A DNA stretch of 64,000 nucleotides from Aquimarina sp. AU474 (lineage in GTDB: Bacteria > Bacteroidota > Bacteroidia > Flavobacteriales > Flavobacteriaceae). A program made the position numbers and the translations under genes. How positions within the stretch are numbered: position 1 is the stretch's first letter; each line of letters starts with the position of its first letter. The stretch is taken from NCBI RefSeq assembly GCF_900312815.1, contig NZ_OMPE01000004.1, positions 248,001 through 312,000 of the forward strand, read 5' to 3'. A model generated the notes under the pieces. That model ran no database searches, had not been told where the DNA came from, and saw nothing but the letters and a program-made list of their open reading frames with translations. This document shows, one piece after another, positions 47,530 to 57,209 of the stretch.

Positions 47530-48759
47530 TTATTCTTTATATTCTATTTCTTCGTTCTTGAAAAATACGGCAAAAAGAACCATTACTGCTCCAGCAAACA
47601 TAGCAGGGAATATCCAGATACTGTGCCAGTTGTGTTGGCCTTCTGCAATCAAATTAGAATTTGTTATTTTTCCTGCCACATAAAAACCGATTAGCATTCC
47701 TAACCCATATGTAGCTAAAGTGATTAAACCTTGTGCGGCACTTTTAAATTTTTCTCCTGCTTTACTATCAGTATAAATTTGACCTGAAACAAAAAAGAAA
47801 TCATAGCATATACCATGCAAAGCGATCCCAACGATTAGCATAAAAGCTAATTCTCCTGAGTTGCCGTAGGCAAATAACAAATAGCGTACAGTCCAAGCAA
47901 GCATACCTACCAATAGAGTTTTCTTGAAACCATACTTTTTAAAGAAAAAAGGAAGAAGGAGCATAAAGATAACTTCAGAAACTTGACCAATCGTCATTTT
48001 AGCAGCAGGATTTGATGCTCCGATTTCACCTAAAAACTGACCTGCATGCTGATAATAAAAAGCTAATGGGATGCAGATTAATATAGATGCAAGAAAAAAG
48101 AATAAGAAATTTCTATCTTTTAAAAGGCGTAGAGCATCTAATCCTAAAATACCTGAAATGTTGATTTTTTGATCTTTACCAATTTTTGGAGGAGTTTTTG
48201 GCAAAAAGAAACTAAATACTCCTAAAAATATAGAAGCTAAGGATGTCATTAAGAATGTGTTTTTGAGCATTCCACTAGCGACTCCTTCTTGAGAATCCCA
48301 ATGAAAAGCATAACTAATAAGTAATCCAGCTACAATCCATCCAATGGTGCCAAAAACACGAACGAAAGAGAATTGTTTGGCAGGATCTTTCATTTGATTA
48401 AAAGAAACTGAATTTACTAATGCCAGTGTAGGCATATATATTATCATGTATCCTAAAACATAAGGGAAGAAAGCATTAAAATCACTGGCGTTGGCCATTT
48501 GATACATTAATATTGCACCTATAATATGAAGAACACCTAAAATCTTTTCGGCATTAAAAAAACGATCTGCAATCAAACCAATAATAAAAGGCGCTATAAT
48601 AGCTCCCCATGATTGTGTCGAATACGCCATCGCGATTTCTCCATCGCTTGTGTTTAATGTATTGGGTAAATATATTCCCATAGTTACAAACCAACCACCC
48701 CATATAAAGAATTCTAAAAACATCATTATAGAAAGCTGGACTTGAGTTGTAGTTTTCAT
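47530..48759 (-). CDS. MFS permease, nucleoside/sugar:H+ symporter type
   Basis: This is a 409-residue inner-membrane transporter with about 12 hydrophobic segments. The start QLSIMMFLEFFIWGGWFVTMGIYL-like region (FLEFFIWGGWFVTMG) and the GLIADRFFNAEKILG loop match the NupG/XapB nucleoside:H+ symporter branch of the MFS, which is common in sugar clusters of Bacteroidota. It is flanked by the oxidoreductase (2 bases) and the isomerase-like lipoprotein (15 bases). It probably imports the oxidised sugar or its cleavage product. A nucleoside substrate cannot be ruled out. Confidence 0.83.
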   Translation of the reverse strand: MKTTTQVQLSIMMFLEFFIWGGWFVTMGIYLPNTLNTSDGEIAMAYSTQSWGAIIAPFIIGLIADRFFNAEKILGVLHIIGAILMYQMANASDFNAFFPYVLGYMIIYMPTLALVNSVSFNQMKDPAKQFSFVRVFGTIGWIVAGLLISYAFHWDSQEGVASGMLKNTFLMTSLASIFLGVFSFFLPKTPPKIGKDQKINISGILGLDALRLLKDRNFLFFFLASILICIPLAFYYQHAGQFLGEIGASNPAAKMTIGQVSEVIFMLLLPFFFKKYGFKKTLLVGMLAWTVRYLLFAYGNSGELAFMLIVGIALHGICYDFFFVSGQIYTDSKAGEKFKSAAQGLITLATYGLGMLIGFYVAGKITNSNLIAEGQHNWHSIWIFPAMFAGAVMVLFAVFFKNEEIEYKE

Positions 48760-48774
48760 AAAAGATTGTATTAG

Positions 48775-49767
48775 TTAGTTAATTTGTTTTGCAAGAGTAA
48801 CAAGCAAATCTTTAGTAGCCGTAATACCTTCAATTTCACCCAAACGTTCACCTTCATATTCTACTCCTATAAAACCTGTATATCCGGACTTTTTTATAAT
48901 CTCAAGCATTTTTGTATAATCGATAGAAGTTTCGGCACCATTAGTATCAAAATCGTAAGATTTGGCACTTACTGCCTTGGCATAAGGCATCATTTCTTCT
49001 ACGCCTTGATACTTAGGATATTCTTTAACACACTTAGTACCCCAACGCTCACCATCTTCTCGTTCTAAGCAAAAATTACCAAAATCGGGTAATGTTCCGC
49101 AATTGGGCATGTTTACTTTTTTCATTACCTCAATTAATAATGCAGCATTTGAAGATAAGTACCCGTGATTTTCTACAATTACATTAATATTTTTGGTAGC
49201 TGCATATTTGGATAATTTTGATAAACCATCGACAGCTACACCAACCCATTCTTTTGGATTATTAGTCCCAAATAGATTAACACGAATAGAGTGGCAGCCT
49301 AAAAACTGCGCTGCATCTACCCATTTTTTGTGTTTTTCTACAGCTAGATTTCGTTCTGTTTCATCTGTTACGGCAAGATCACCTTCGTGATCGACCATTA
49401 TGATTAGATTTTGAATATCATAAGCTTCGCTTTTGGCTTTTAGAGTGTCTAAAAGTTGTTGCATAGCCGTTTCTGGATTTGTACCCTTTTTAAGTTCTTC
49501 GGTATACAATTGACTTACATATTCTACTCCTTCGAAACCTAATTCTTTTGCTTTTTGAGCAAAATCTAAAGGATTCATCTCTCCAGACTTGATAGCTTTA
49601 TTAAGGGACCATTGGGCTAGAGATAATTTAAAAAAAGGAACATGTTCTTTTTCTATAGTTTCCATTTTAGGTTTTTCATTTGAAGCTTCATTATTTTCTG
49701 AAGTATTCTTTTTACAAGACCCTAGAATTAAAAGTAATATGAGTCCTTTAAGAATTAATTTTTGCAT
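48775..49767 (-). CDS. exported xylose-isomerase-like TIM-barrel lipoprotein
   Basis: I start this at 49767 (MQKLILKGLILLLILGSCKK), giving a lipoprotein signal with Cys in LGSC and about 330 residues; an upstream in-frame ATG at 49791 would place eight extra residues before the signal. The mature part is a xylose-isomerase-like TIM barrel with SLAQWSLNKAIKSGEMNP, IRVNLFGTNNP, VIVENHGYLSSN, TLPDFGNFC and GFIGVEYEGE carrying the expected metal ligands. It may isomerise sugars outside the cytoplasm, upstream of the permease. It is a middle gene of the operon. A function is inferred from family and neighbours only. Confidence 0.8.
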   Translation of the reverse strand: MQKLILKGLILLLILGSCKKNTSENNEASNEKPKMETIEKEHVPFFKLSLAQWSLNKAIKSGEMNPLDFAQKAKELGFEGVEYVSQLYTEELKKGTNPETAMQQLLDTLKAKSEAYDIQNLIIMVDHEGDLAVTDETERNLAVEKHKKWVDAAQFLGCHSIRVNLFGTNNPKEWVGVAVDGLSKLSKYAATKNINVIVENHGYLSSNAALLIEVMKKVNMPNCGTLPDFGNFCLEREDGERWGTKCVKEYPKYQGVEEMMPYAKAVSAKSYDFDTNGAETSIDYTKMLEIIKKSGYTGFIGVEYEGERLGEIEGITATKDLLVTLAKQIN

Positions 49768-49795
49768 GATATTATTATTATACTGAAACAAAGTT

Positions 49796-50431
49796 TTATA
49801 GTGACCAATCTTTTCCTTGGGTTAGCGTTTCTAGAGATTCGCACCCAATTTGTTCTCCTGGAACAGGTAAATATGCTAACACATTTTTTCCTATATGCTC
49901 GTTAGTTTTAAAGCCCCAAATCGAAAGCCCTCGAACCCAGGATAGATAAGAAAAGATAAGAGCATCTTTAGAGATTTTTTCTATATCACTAGGATTTTCC
50001 ATGGTTTCCATTTCCTTTTCGTAGGCTTCTTGTTGTTCTTTTGATGAACGCAGGTATTTTGCAAGAAGGGCATCATATTCTTCAACCTTAATTTTTTTAA
50101 CCGGGTTTTCTTCACTTATCCCAAACGATTCGACTACAACTCCAGCAAGTTTCTTAAACATTTGAGTTTCTTCATCTTTGGCGGCTTTGTTCATATAGGT
50201 ATCTATAAACATAGGTACGTTAAGAGATTTAGCACCAGGAATTTCGGTTTCTGGAATAATTAAGTCAACAAGTTGATCTAAAATTTTTGCTTCATCCTCT
50301 GATAGTAACTCTGGAGTCCATGTGAGTTTAATTTCTCTGGTACAACTCTGTAAAATCCCAATTAAGGTTGGTGTTACAGCAATGTATCCAGCCGATAACC
50401 CAATGTTTTTTAAAGCTTCTCTTCTGTTCAT
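49796..50431 (-). CDS. gluconate 2-dehydrogenase subunit 3 family protein
   Basis: This is the small subunit partner of the GMC oxidoreductase encoded just upstream. I choose ATG 50431 (MNRREALKNIGLSAGY), which gives a twin-arginine-like signal and a lipobox ILQSC; the upstream extension overlaps the oxidoreductase gene. The family region reads ELLSEDEAKILDQLVDLIIP and ETEIPGAKSLNVPMFIDTYM, followed by a helical C-terminus with SWVRGLSIWGFKTNEHIG. About 211 residues is normal. Tat export together with the FAD subunit is expected, placing the complex in the periplasm with electrons going to the cytochrome encoded next to it. Confidence 0.86.
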   Translation of the reverse strand: MNRREALKNIGLSAGYIAVTPTLIGILQSCTREIKLTWTPELLSEDEAKILDQLVDLIIPETEIPGAKSLNVPMFIDTYMNKAAKDEETQMFKKLAGVVVESFGISEENPVKKIKVEEYDALLAKYLRSSKEQQEAYEKEMETMENPSDIEKISKDALIFSYLSWVRGLSIWGFKTNEHIGKNVLAYLPVPGEQIGCESLETLTQGKDWSL

Positions 50432-50441
50432 GATTGATGAA

Positions 50442-52133
50442 TTAAGCGTTTTTTTTGATTTGATTTGCTGCATGTTCTGCGGCTCTAGCAGTAAATGCCA
50501 TATACGTTAATGAAGGGTTTACACAACTTGCAGATGCCATAAATGAACCATCTGTTACATATACATTAGGAACCGAATGAATCTGATTGTGCCCATTAAG
50601 TACGGATGTTTTAGGATCATTCCCCATTCGGGCAGTTCCCATTTCGTGAATACCTAAGCCAATGCCTCCAATATCATCCCATGGTTCTACATCTTTAAAA
50701 CCAGCTTTCTTAAGCATTCCCATGGCCTCAGAGATCATATCCTTACGCATTTCTAGTTCATTTTCCTTAAACTCAGCATCAAAAGTGACAGTGGGTAATC
50801 CCCATTCATCAAGTTTATCATAATCTAAGGTCATTTTGTTTTCATGATAAGGTAGGCATTCTCCAAATCCCATTAATCCCATTCTCCATTTACCTGGTTT
50901 AAGTATGTTTTCTTTTAATTGTGCACCATAACCTAATTCTGCAACAGTTTCTTTCCAATCCTGTCTACTAGCACCTCCTTGAAAACCATAACCACGTTTA
51001 AAAGTTTCTTGGTCTGTTTCTCCACCAATATTTCTAAATCTTGGAATATAGATTCCGTTAGGTCTTCGACCTTTATAAAATTTATCTTCAAAACCATCAA
51101 AACTGGCTTGTGCTCCAGCCTTAAAATGATGATCCATAATATTGTGACCTAACTCACCAGAATCATTTCCCAGTCCGTTAGGAAACCTTTTCGATTTGGA
51201 TTGTAGCAAAATACTTGCTGATGCTATTGCAGAAGCACATAGGAAAATAATTTTAGCTGTAAATTCTGTTTTCTCTTTGGTTTCTGCGTCGATTACTTTT
51301 ACTCCTGTAGCTTTTCCTGTAGTTTCGTCATATATCACCTCGTGAACAATTGAGTTTGGTCGAAGAGTCATATTACCCGTTCGTTCTGCTGCTGGAAGGG
51401 TAGAAGAGTTACTACTAAAATAAGCACCAAAAGGACAACCTCTCATACATCGATTACGGTATTGACAGTTCATCCGGCCCTCAATTTTTTTGGTTCCTGT
51501 AATGTGAGCAACTCGGCCAATAGTCATCACTCGATCATCATAATTTTGCGCGATATTGCCTTTTAAATGATCTTCAACACAATTTAGTTCCATAGGTGGT
51601 AAGAATTGACCATCTGGTAATTGATCTAATCCTAATTTTTCTCCACTCACTCCTATATATTCCTCTACTTTGTCGTACCAAGGAGCTATGTCTTTGTATC
51701 TAACGGGCCAATCTATAGCGACACCATCTTTTTTATTGGCTTCAAAATCAAAGTCAGAAAGTCTATAACTCTGTCTCCCCCACATTAACGAGCGTCCACC
51801 TACATGATAACCTCGTATCCAATCAAAACGTTTCGTTTCGTTATAAGGGTGTTTATTGTCGTTTACAAAAAAATGGCGATTAGCCTTTGCTGTAACGTAT
51901 CCTGTTCTGTGTTGTTTTGGTTGTTCTTCTATTTCTTCACGAGATGGTTGCCCTTTTAGCTCATAATCCCAGGGATCATCATTCATGGTAGTATAATCTT
52001 CAATATGGCGAACCATTCGACCACGTTCTAAAACCAATGTTTTTAATCCTTTTTCACACAGTTCTTTTGCAGCCCAACCGCCACTTATTCCTGTTCCAAC
52101 TATAATTACATCGTATTGAGGTTCTTTTTGCAT
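50442..52133 (-). CDS. GMC family oxidoreductase (FAD subunit, likely glycoside 3-dehydrogenase)
   Basis: This 563-residue FAD enzyme of the glucose-methanol-choline family has the N-terminal dinucleotide loop VIIVGTGISGGWAAKEL. It has a cysteine cluster in NCQYRNRCMRGCPFGAYF, as in gluconate-2-dehydrogenase-type large subunits. The C-terminal family motif is HEMGTARMGNDP with VYVTDGSFMASASCVNPSLT. With a subunit 3 gene and a cytochrome c gene beside it, it is best explained as a periplasmic dehydrogenase that oxidises glycosides, probably at C3. A gluconate- or sorbose-type substrate is the alternative. It lacks its own signal peptide and may be exported with the Tat-signal small subunit. 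Confidence 0.87.
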   Translation of the reverse strand: MQKEPQYDVIIVGTGISGGWAAKELCEKGLKTLVLERGRMVRHIEDYTTMNDDPWDYELKGQPSREEIEEQPKQHRTGYVTAKANRHFFVNDNKHPYNETKRFDWIRGYHVGGRSLMWGRQSYRLSDFDFEANKKDGVAIDWPVRYKDIAPWYDKVEEYIGVSGEKLGLDQLPDGQFLPPMELNCVEDHLKGNIAQNYDDRVMTIGRVAHITGTKKIEGRMNCQYRNRCMRGCPFGAYFSSNSSTLPAAERTGNMTLRPNSIVHEVIYDETTGKATGVKVIDAETKEKTEFTAKIIFLCASAIASASILLQSKSKRFPNGLGNDSGELGHNIMDHHFKAGAQASFDGFEDKFYKGRRPNGIYIPRFRNIGGETDQETFKRGYGFQGGASRQDWKETVAELGYGAQLKENILKPGKWRMGLMGFGECLPYHENKMTLDYDKLDEWGLPTVTFDAEFKENELEMRKDMISEAMGMLKKAGFKDVEPWDDIGGIGLGIHEMGTARMGNDPKTSVLNGHNQIHSVPNVYVTDGSFMASASCVNPSLTYMAFTARAAEHAANQIKKNA

Positions 52134-52165
52134 AGTAAAAGATGATTTTTTGAGTTTAATTAGAT

Positions 52166-52654
52166 TTATTCGAGAGTTCTAAACCATTCGACCATTGCTC
52201 TTGCTTCTTCTTCTGGAATATTTTGATTGAGCATAATAGTATTATTATATGCTTTTAATAACGCTATGGCTACTGGATCCTTTTTTAACATCTCGTCTGG
52301 GTTCATGATCATATTCATAACCCATTCTGGACTTCGCCTTTCGTAAATCCCCGTCATCGATGGCCCAATAAACTTTTGCGAAGCCTTATGGCAGGCAAGG
52401 CATTTTGACTTAAAAAGTTGTTCTCCTTTTGCAGCCAAAGTTTGATCTATGGTTTTTTGGAATGAAATAGACTTAATCGGGCCAATTCCTTTATTATCCA
52501 ACAATACAGGAACCGAAGCCGTTTTTTCTTGTTTAGATTTAGTTTCGGTTTTCTTCGAACCAATTTTTATGGTTTCTTTTTCTTTTTTTTCTTTGGAGCA
52601 ACTACTAAATAAAACGAAGCAGAGTACTCCTAAACTTAGACAAAATGATTTCAT
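52166..52654 (-). CDS. c-type cytochrome lipoprotein
   Basis: This is a 162-residue lipoprotein (lipobox LFSSC) with one heme c site, CLACH, in a region around residue 85. A candidate axial methionine lies in PSMTGIYERR. After a charged linker (EKKEKETIKIGSKKTETKSK) the cytochrome domain ends NIPEEEARAMVEWFRTLE. As the first gene of the operon it should accept electrons from the GMC oxidoreductase in the periplasm. A divergent AraC gene is 256 bases away. The intergenic region contains an imperfect copy of this gene's 5' end (see the repeat entry). Confidence 0.86.
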   Translation of the reverse strand: MKSFCLSLGVLCFVLFSSCSKEKKEKETIKIGSKKTETKSKQEKTASVPVLLDNKGIGPIKSISFQKTIDQTLAAKGEQLFKSKCLACHKASQKFIGPSMTGIYERRSPEWVMNMIMNPDEMLKKDPVAIALLKAYNNTIMLNQNIPEEEARAMVEWFRTLE

Positions 52655-52776
52655 ATGTTTTTTAATATTCTTTTCCCTCTAATTTTTTAGAGCATTTTTT
52701 TCCTTTAATGTGATCTATACTTAAAGAAAGGCGGATTACCTTAAAACATAGACAATGTGATTTTATATGTTTTCTA
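52631..52776. repeat. imperfect 33-bp direct repeat of the cytochrome gene start region
   Basis: Bases 52632-52664 and 52744-52776 match at about 28 of 33 positions. The first copy covers the cytochrome start codon region on the minus strand; in the second the ATG is changed to ATA. It lies in the divergent promoter region between the cytochrome and AraC genes and looks like a local duplication that decayed. Confidence 0.45.
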
Positions 52777-52910
52777 TTTGCGTACTGCAATTGATTAATT
52801 ACTAGATATATGGTAAATTTATTGTGAAAAATTTACAGTATTTTTAACTTATTGTGCCTTTTTTTGCATTAAATTGTCTTTTGATTTTGGTGTGATAGAT
52901 AATTGAGAGT

Positions 52911-53786
52911 ATGAAAAAAGCTTCTTTTGAAAAAATTATCCCTTCTGAAGGTTCCTCTTTTAAAGTATTTTATTTTAAAGCCCCGTTTTTGCCGTACGAA
53001 GGAAGTTGGCATTTTCACCCCGAATATGAAATAGTATACTTACCATCTGGTAAAGGAAGAAGATTTATAGGAACCAAAATTAGTCAGTTTGCAGATGGTG
53101 ATTTGGTATTGTTAGGTCCAAATATTCCTCATAATTGTTTTAACGTTGGTTTTGAATCTGATGAATATGAACAATATGTAATACAATTTAATGGTCAAGA
53201 TATCAAAGAGGCAAGTAAATTTTTTACCGAGTTTAATACTATCGAAAAGTTATTAATTGATGCAAAAGCAGGTTTAACAGTCACCAGTAACCATAAACAT
53301 AGAATAGGTGAAATTATAAAGCAAATGATAGGCCTGTCACCATTAGAAAAATTATTACAATTGTTTAGGGTTCTTCAAGAATTTACCATGGTGTCTTATG
53401 AAAGCCTTGAAGCAAAACAATATTTGACATTATCTGTTACTAATACAGAAAGAGTTAGAACAGTTTACAAGGTTATTCAGGATAATTATCATACTAATAT
53501 TTCTACAAGACAAGTAGCGCAACAAATCGGAATGACCGAAAGTTCTTTCTGCAGATTTTTTCTCAAAAGTACCGGAAAAACATTTAAGCAAGCACTTACC
53601 GAAATACGGATTCAAAATGCATGTAATTTATTGATTAATACTGATGCTACAATAACCAATATAGCTTTTGATTGTGGCTTTAATAGTCTATCACTTTTTA
53701 ATCGTCTTTTTAAAAGAATTATTGATGATACACCTAACGGGTATAGACAACAATACATGAATCATTTGCAGGTATCTTTTTCTTAG
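52911..53786 (+). CDS. AraC family transcriptional regulator
   Basis: This 291-residue DNA-binding regulator has an N-terminal cupin-like sensing domain (FHPEYEIVYLPSGKGRRFIG, LVLLGPNIPHN) and a C-terminal AraC HTH pair with NISTRQVAQQIGMTESSFCR and FDCGFNSLSLFNRLFKR. It is divergently transcribed from the glycoside operon and probably activates it in response to a sugar. Its length is standard for the family. The 256-bp gap between the two genes would hold the operator; I could not identify a half-site. Confidence 0.87.
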   Translation: MKKASFEKIIPSEGSSFKVFYFKAPFLPYEGSWHFHPEYEIVYLPSGKGRRFIGTKISQFADGDLVLLGPNIPHNCFNVGFESDEYEQYVIQFNGQDIKEASKFFTEFNTIEKLLIDAKAGLTVTSNHKHRIGEIIKQMIGLSPLEKLLQLFRVLQEFTMVSYESLEAKQYLTLSVTNTERVRTVYKVIQDNYHTNISTRQVAQQIGMTESSFCRFFLKSTGKTFKQALTEIRIQNACNLLINTDATITNIAFDCGFNSLSLFNRLFKRIIDDTPNGYRQQYMNHLQVSFS

Positions 53787-54180
53787 CACTCAAATCACTT
53801 TTTCCGTTTTTAAAAGAATGAATCAAACTTCATTAAAAGTACCACGAGATTCATATTGATTTCTTCTAGAATACATATTTCAGTTTTAGGTTTTACACAA
53901 AATCATACTAGTACTTAAAGTTATATTAAAGGTCAAATATGGCAATTTTGGCTATAGTCTACTTCGTGTTAAATGTTATAAAGCTTACAGATTAAATAGA
54001 TGTTTGTGATTCTTTAAAGTGTTGATTAATAGTGGTTTTTGATAAAAAATGCTATAAGGATTACATGTTTAAATTTATAAATCTCAACAATATTAGTTTG
54101 TGTTTAGTCCTATGATTGGTGTAATTTATACTTGTTAACTAATGAGGATAACCAATTAAAAAATAACCAAAAATTGAATT
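53787..54180. other. 394-bp intergenic region, no gene recognised
   Basis: This AT-rich stretch lies between the AraC gene and a small lipoprotein gene. The only signal I see is TATACTTG at 54127-54134, one base from the -7 consensus. There are no convincing reading frames, hairpins or repeats. Confidence 0.5.
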
Positions 54181-54528
54181 ATGAAAAAAACAGTACTTAT
54201 AATCTTTATTCTATTCTTAACAATTTCTTGTAATGATAATAGTCTAGTTGGAGAGTATAACTGTGAAAGATCAAATGGAAAATATGGTTCTGTTTTACGA
54301 TTTAAAACAGGAGGGAAATTATTTTTGGATCTAGTGCCTAATGATATAGTAGAGAGAAACCCTGATTTAGGAGGCAAGTTAAATGTTGCAGGAGAATATG
54401 AGATCATTGATGACCAAGTTGTCATTAAATATTTTGAAGGCTTTCAGACGCATACGCTAACTAAAATAGGTGATAAATTAACCTCTAATTCAGACATCTT
54501 TAAATTGTGCACTTGTCAAACCAAATAA
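54181..54528 (+). CDS. small lipoprotein of unknown function (115 aa)
   Basis: I do not recognise a family. The signal MKKTVLIIFILFLTISC gives a lipoprotein with Cys17. The mature part is short and beta-rich: SLVGEYNCERSNGKYGSVLRF, then a GGKLFLDLVP stretch and a QTHTLTKIGDKL strand. It ends with two further cysteines, LCTCQTK. The pattern resembles a lipocalin-like or DUF4488-type strand set, but this is only an impression. It stands alone between the AraC gene and the second toxin locus. It could belong to that locus, but there is no direct evidence. Confidence 0.6.
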   Translation: MKKTVLIIFILFLTISCNDNSLVGEYNCERSNGKYGSVLRFKTGGKLFLDLVPNDIVERNPDLGGKLNVAGEYEIIDDQVVIKYFEGFQTHTLTKIGDKLTSNSDIFKLCTCQTK

Positions 54529-54767
54529 AACAGTCATAAGAGTTTGAGATACAAAAAGTATATAACTCTGTATAAATTTCATCGTCAAAAATATTTATCC
54601 GCCTTAAAACTAATAAACTTATCGTGAATCTTAATTCTAAAATTACCCAAAAGTTAATCATCGTACTTTTCTTTTGTTTCACAAAAAGTATAGACCAAAA
54701 AGGTGTATAGATATCCTTTGATCTCCATTTATCATATCAAAAAAATGTTAAGCTAAGTATAAAAAAA

Positions 54768-57209
54768 TTGACAACTAAAAGTCTAATAAAACTACTTTTG
54801 ATTACGGCGTTCAAAATATCAATAATCCAAGCACAAAGTTTGGATCAAATTGGAAAAGTACCTTTACTAAAAGTTGGTGGAGGTATTTCGGCCAATGGGA
54901 CATATTATGAGGGTACTTCAAATCGAGATCCATTTTCTTTTAATGTCAATGGTAATCTTAATTTTAATATAAGCGGGCTTTACAATATACCCTTATCTTT
55001 TTCATATACAAGTCAAAGTTTTAGTTACAACACACCTTTTAAGATTAACAGACTTAGTATCCACCCTTCTTATAAATGGATAACTACGCATATAGGTGAT
55101 GTAAGCATGACGTTTTCTCCATATACGGTTAGTGGTCATCAATTTACGGGAGCTGGAGTAGATATTACTCCCAAAGGTCCTTTTAGAATTAGTGCACTAT
55201 ACGGGAGATTTTTAAGAGCTACAGAATACGATAGTGAAATTCCTGGTATTTTACCGGTATATGATCGCTATGGTTACGGAATGAAGTCATCATATAGTTT
55301 TAGAAAGTGGGAGGTAGAGTTGATTTTTTTTAAGGCCAAAGACAAATCTTCTTCTTTAACTACGGATATCCCTTTAGAACTTGGAGTAACTCCTAAAGAA
55401 AACCTTGTAGTTTCTCTTAAAAGTGGTATTAATCTAGTGAAGAACCTATCGTTTAATTTTGAAATAGCTCAAAGTGCAGTCACAGAAAATATAAATAATC
55501 CTACTACTACCGAGAATAGCAGTATTCTTGGTTTTTTGATAGATGAAAAAACTTCAACGGATTTTTATAAAGCGTTTAATGTTAACTTTTCATATGCTTT
55601 ATTTAATGGAAATGTAGGTGTAGGATATGAACGTATTGATCCCGATTATAGAACATTTGGATCGTATTATTTTAATAATGATTTAGAGAATATCACATTA
55701 AATGCATCACAAAATTTATTTAAAAATAAATTATCTCTTTCAATTAATGCTGGATTACAAAGAGATGATTTAAAAAATGAAAAAGAAACACAGTTACAAA
55801 GAGTAGTATCTTCTGTAAATGCTTCTTTAGTAGTTTCAAAAAAAATAGATGTCAATGCTTCGTATTCTAATTTTCAGTCATACACAAACATAAGAAATCA
55901 ATTTGATGAGATAAATCAAATAGACGAACTTAATAGTAGAGATACTTTAAACTTTACACAAATCTCCCAAAATGCATCTTTAGGAGCAACCTATAAGATC
56001 ATGAATACCGAAGATAAAAGACAAGGTCTTTCTGCTCAATTAAATTACCAAACATCAAAAGAGGATAGTGGAGATCTTAATACGAATTCTTCAGATTTTT
56101 ATAATGGTTCTACATCCTATACTATAGAATTTCCGAATAAAAATTTACAATATAATGCAGCAATGAATTTTGCATATAACGAAGCTGTAGAGGAAAGCAC
56201 ATTTACCTACGGCCCTACATTGTCTGTAAGAAAAGGGTTTTTTGATAAGACTTTAAGTACTGGGTTATCGAGTTCTTATAATATTACAAGTACACAGGGC
56301 GAAATTCAGAATGAAATATTTAGTAATAGATTTAATGCCCAGTATACCTATCAGAAACGACATAATTTTTCGTTTAGCGCTATTTTTTTATTAAGAAAAG
56401 CGACACAACGAGTTTCTAATGATCTCACGATTCGATTAGGATATGCATATTCCTTTGATGTTAAAAGACCAAAATTAAAATTTGGAAAGAGAGATAAAAT
56501 AACATCGTCCAAAGAAAAGGAAGAGGAAAAAAGAGAGGATCACTTTTATAGATTTAGATATCGGGATATTATTTATAAAGGGTATGCCAATGACATCATA
56601 GCTCAACTTTTGACAACATCTAAAAAAGAATACCTCAGCGATCCCGAAATTTTTGGAAGGACTGAATTGCTAACCATACTGAGTAATTTAAAAGAAAAAA
56701 ACAATCCACTAACATTTCAAGATAAAGCAATCACGTTTTTAGACAATCTCTATCTCTATATTGATTTTGCAGTAGCCTATGAAGAAAAATTAATAGAAGT
56801 TTTAACTGATCTTAAAATTGATACAAAGAAAAAAGATGAGGAGATACGGATGAGTTTTAGGATTGCCAAGTTTAAAATGGAAAGGCATGGACTGTATAAA
56901 ATGAAAACCTCAGAAAGGTTAAATATGCCCAAAGATTCTATTGTGGCATATACTGAATTAGTAGAAGAACATAGAAAACAATCAGAAAAGTATGATGCGC
57001 ATCACTACATAACAGATCGTGTTTTTGAAATCAATAACGGAAAAATCAACAGTAAAAAAGAAGTTGAAGACATACGGCTAAAAGCAATAAGAAACACATT
57101 CAAAATCTTTAAATCAGATGGTAGTTTGCTGAATAGTAATGAGTATTTGGAAGGAGAAATTGTCTTGTATCTCGATATGGAATATAGGACCAGGAAACAA
57201 AACGAATGA
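54768..57209 (+). CDS. outer-membrane beta-barrel protein, paralogue of the 16186 gene, partner of toxin 2
   Basis: This is the second copy of the barrel gene, 813 residues. The start is again TTG (54768); a nearby ATG at 54745 is in another frame and stops after three codons. The signal peptide ends IIQAQS. The barrel is clearly homologous to the first copy (RLSIHPSYKWITTHIGDVSM, FSPYTVSGHQFTGAGV, FNNDLENITLNAS). The lysine/glutamate linker SSKEKEEEKRED leads to a helical C-terminal region that has diverged much more than the barrel. The stop overlaps the next gene's start (ATGA), so barrel and toxin are translationally coupled. This strengthens the case for a fixed barrel-toxin pair. Confidence 0.7.
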   Translation: MTTKSLIKLLLITAFKISIIQAQSLDQIGKVPLLKVGGGISANGTYYEGTSNRDPFSFNVNGNLNFNISGLYNIPLSFSYTSQSFSYNTPFKINRLSIHPSYKWITTHIGDVSMTFSPYTVSGHQFTGAGVDITPKGPFRISALYGRFLRATEYDSEIPGILPVYDRYGYGMKSSYSFRKWEVELIFFKAKDKSSSLTTDIPLELGVTPKENLVVSLKSGINLVKNLSFNFEIAQSAVTENINNPTTTENSSILGFLIDEKTSTDFYKAFNVNFSYALFNGNVGVGYERIDPDYRTFGSYYFNNDLENITLNASQNLFKNKLSLSINAGLQRDDLKNEKETQLQRVVSSVNASLVVSKKIDVNASYSNFQSYTNIRNQFDEINQIDELNSRDTLNFTQISQNASLGATYKIMNTEDKRQGLSAQLNYQTSKEDSGDLNTNSSDFYNGSTSYTIEFPNKNLQYNAAMNFAYNEAVEESTFTYGPTLSVRKGFFDKTLSTGLSSSYNITSTQGEIQNEIFSNRFNAQYTYQKRHNFSFSAIFLLRKATQRVSNDLTIRLGYAYSFDVKRPKLKFGKRDKITSSKEKEEEKREDHFYRFRYRDIIYKGYANDIIAQLLTTSKKEYLSDPEIFGRTELLTILSNLKEKNNPLTFQDKAITFLDNLYLYIDFAVAYEEKLIEVLTDLKIDTKKKDEEIRMSFRIAKFKMERHGLYKMKTSERLNMPKDSIVAYTELVEEHRKQSEKYDAHHYITDRVFEINNGKINSKKEVEDIRLKAIRNTFKIFKSDGSLLNSNEYLEGEIVLYLDMEYRTRKQNE

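Noticed and set aside
54664..54690. Hairpin before the second barrel gene, considered as an end of an inserted element
   Set aside because: The stem is short and interrupted, and no transposase or target duplication is nearby.
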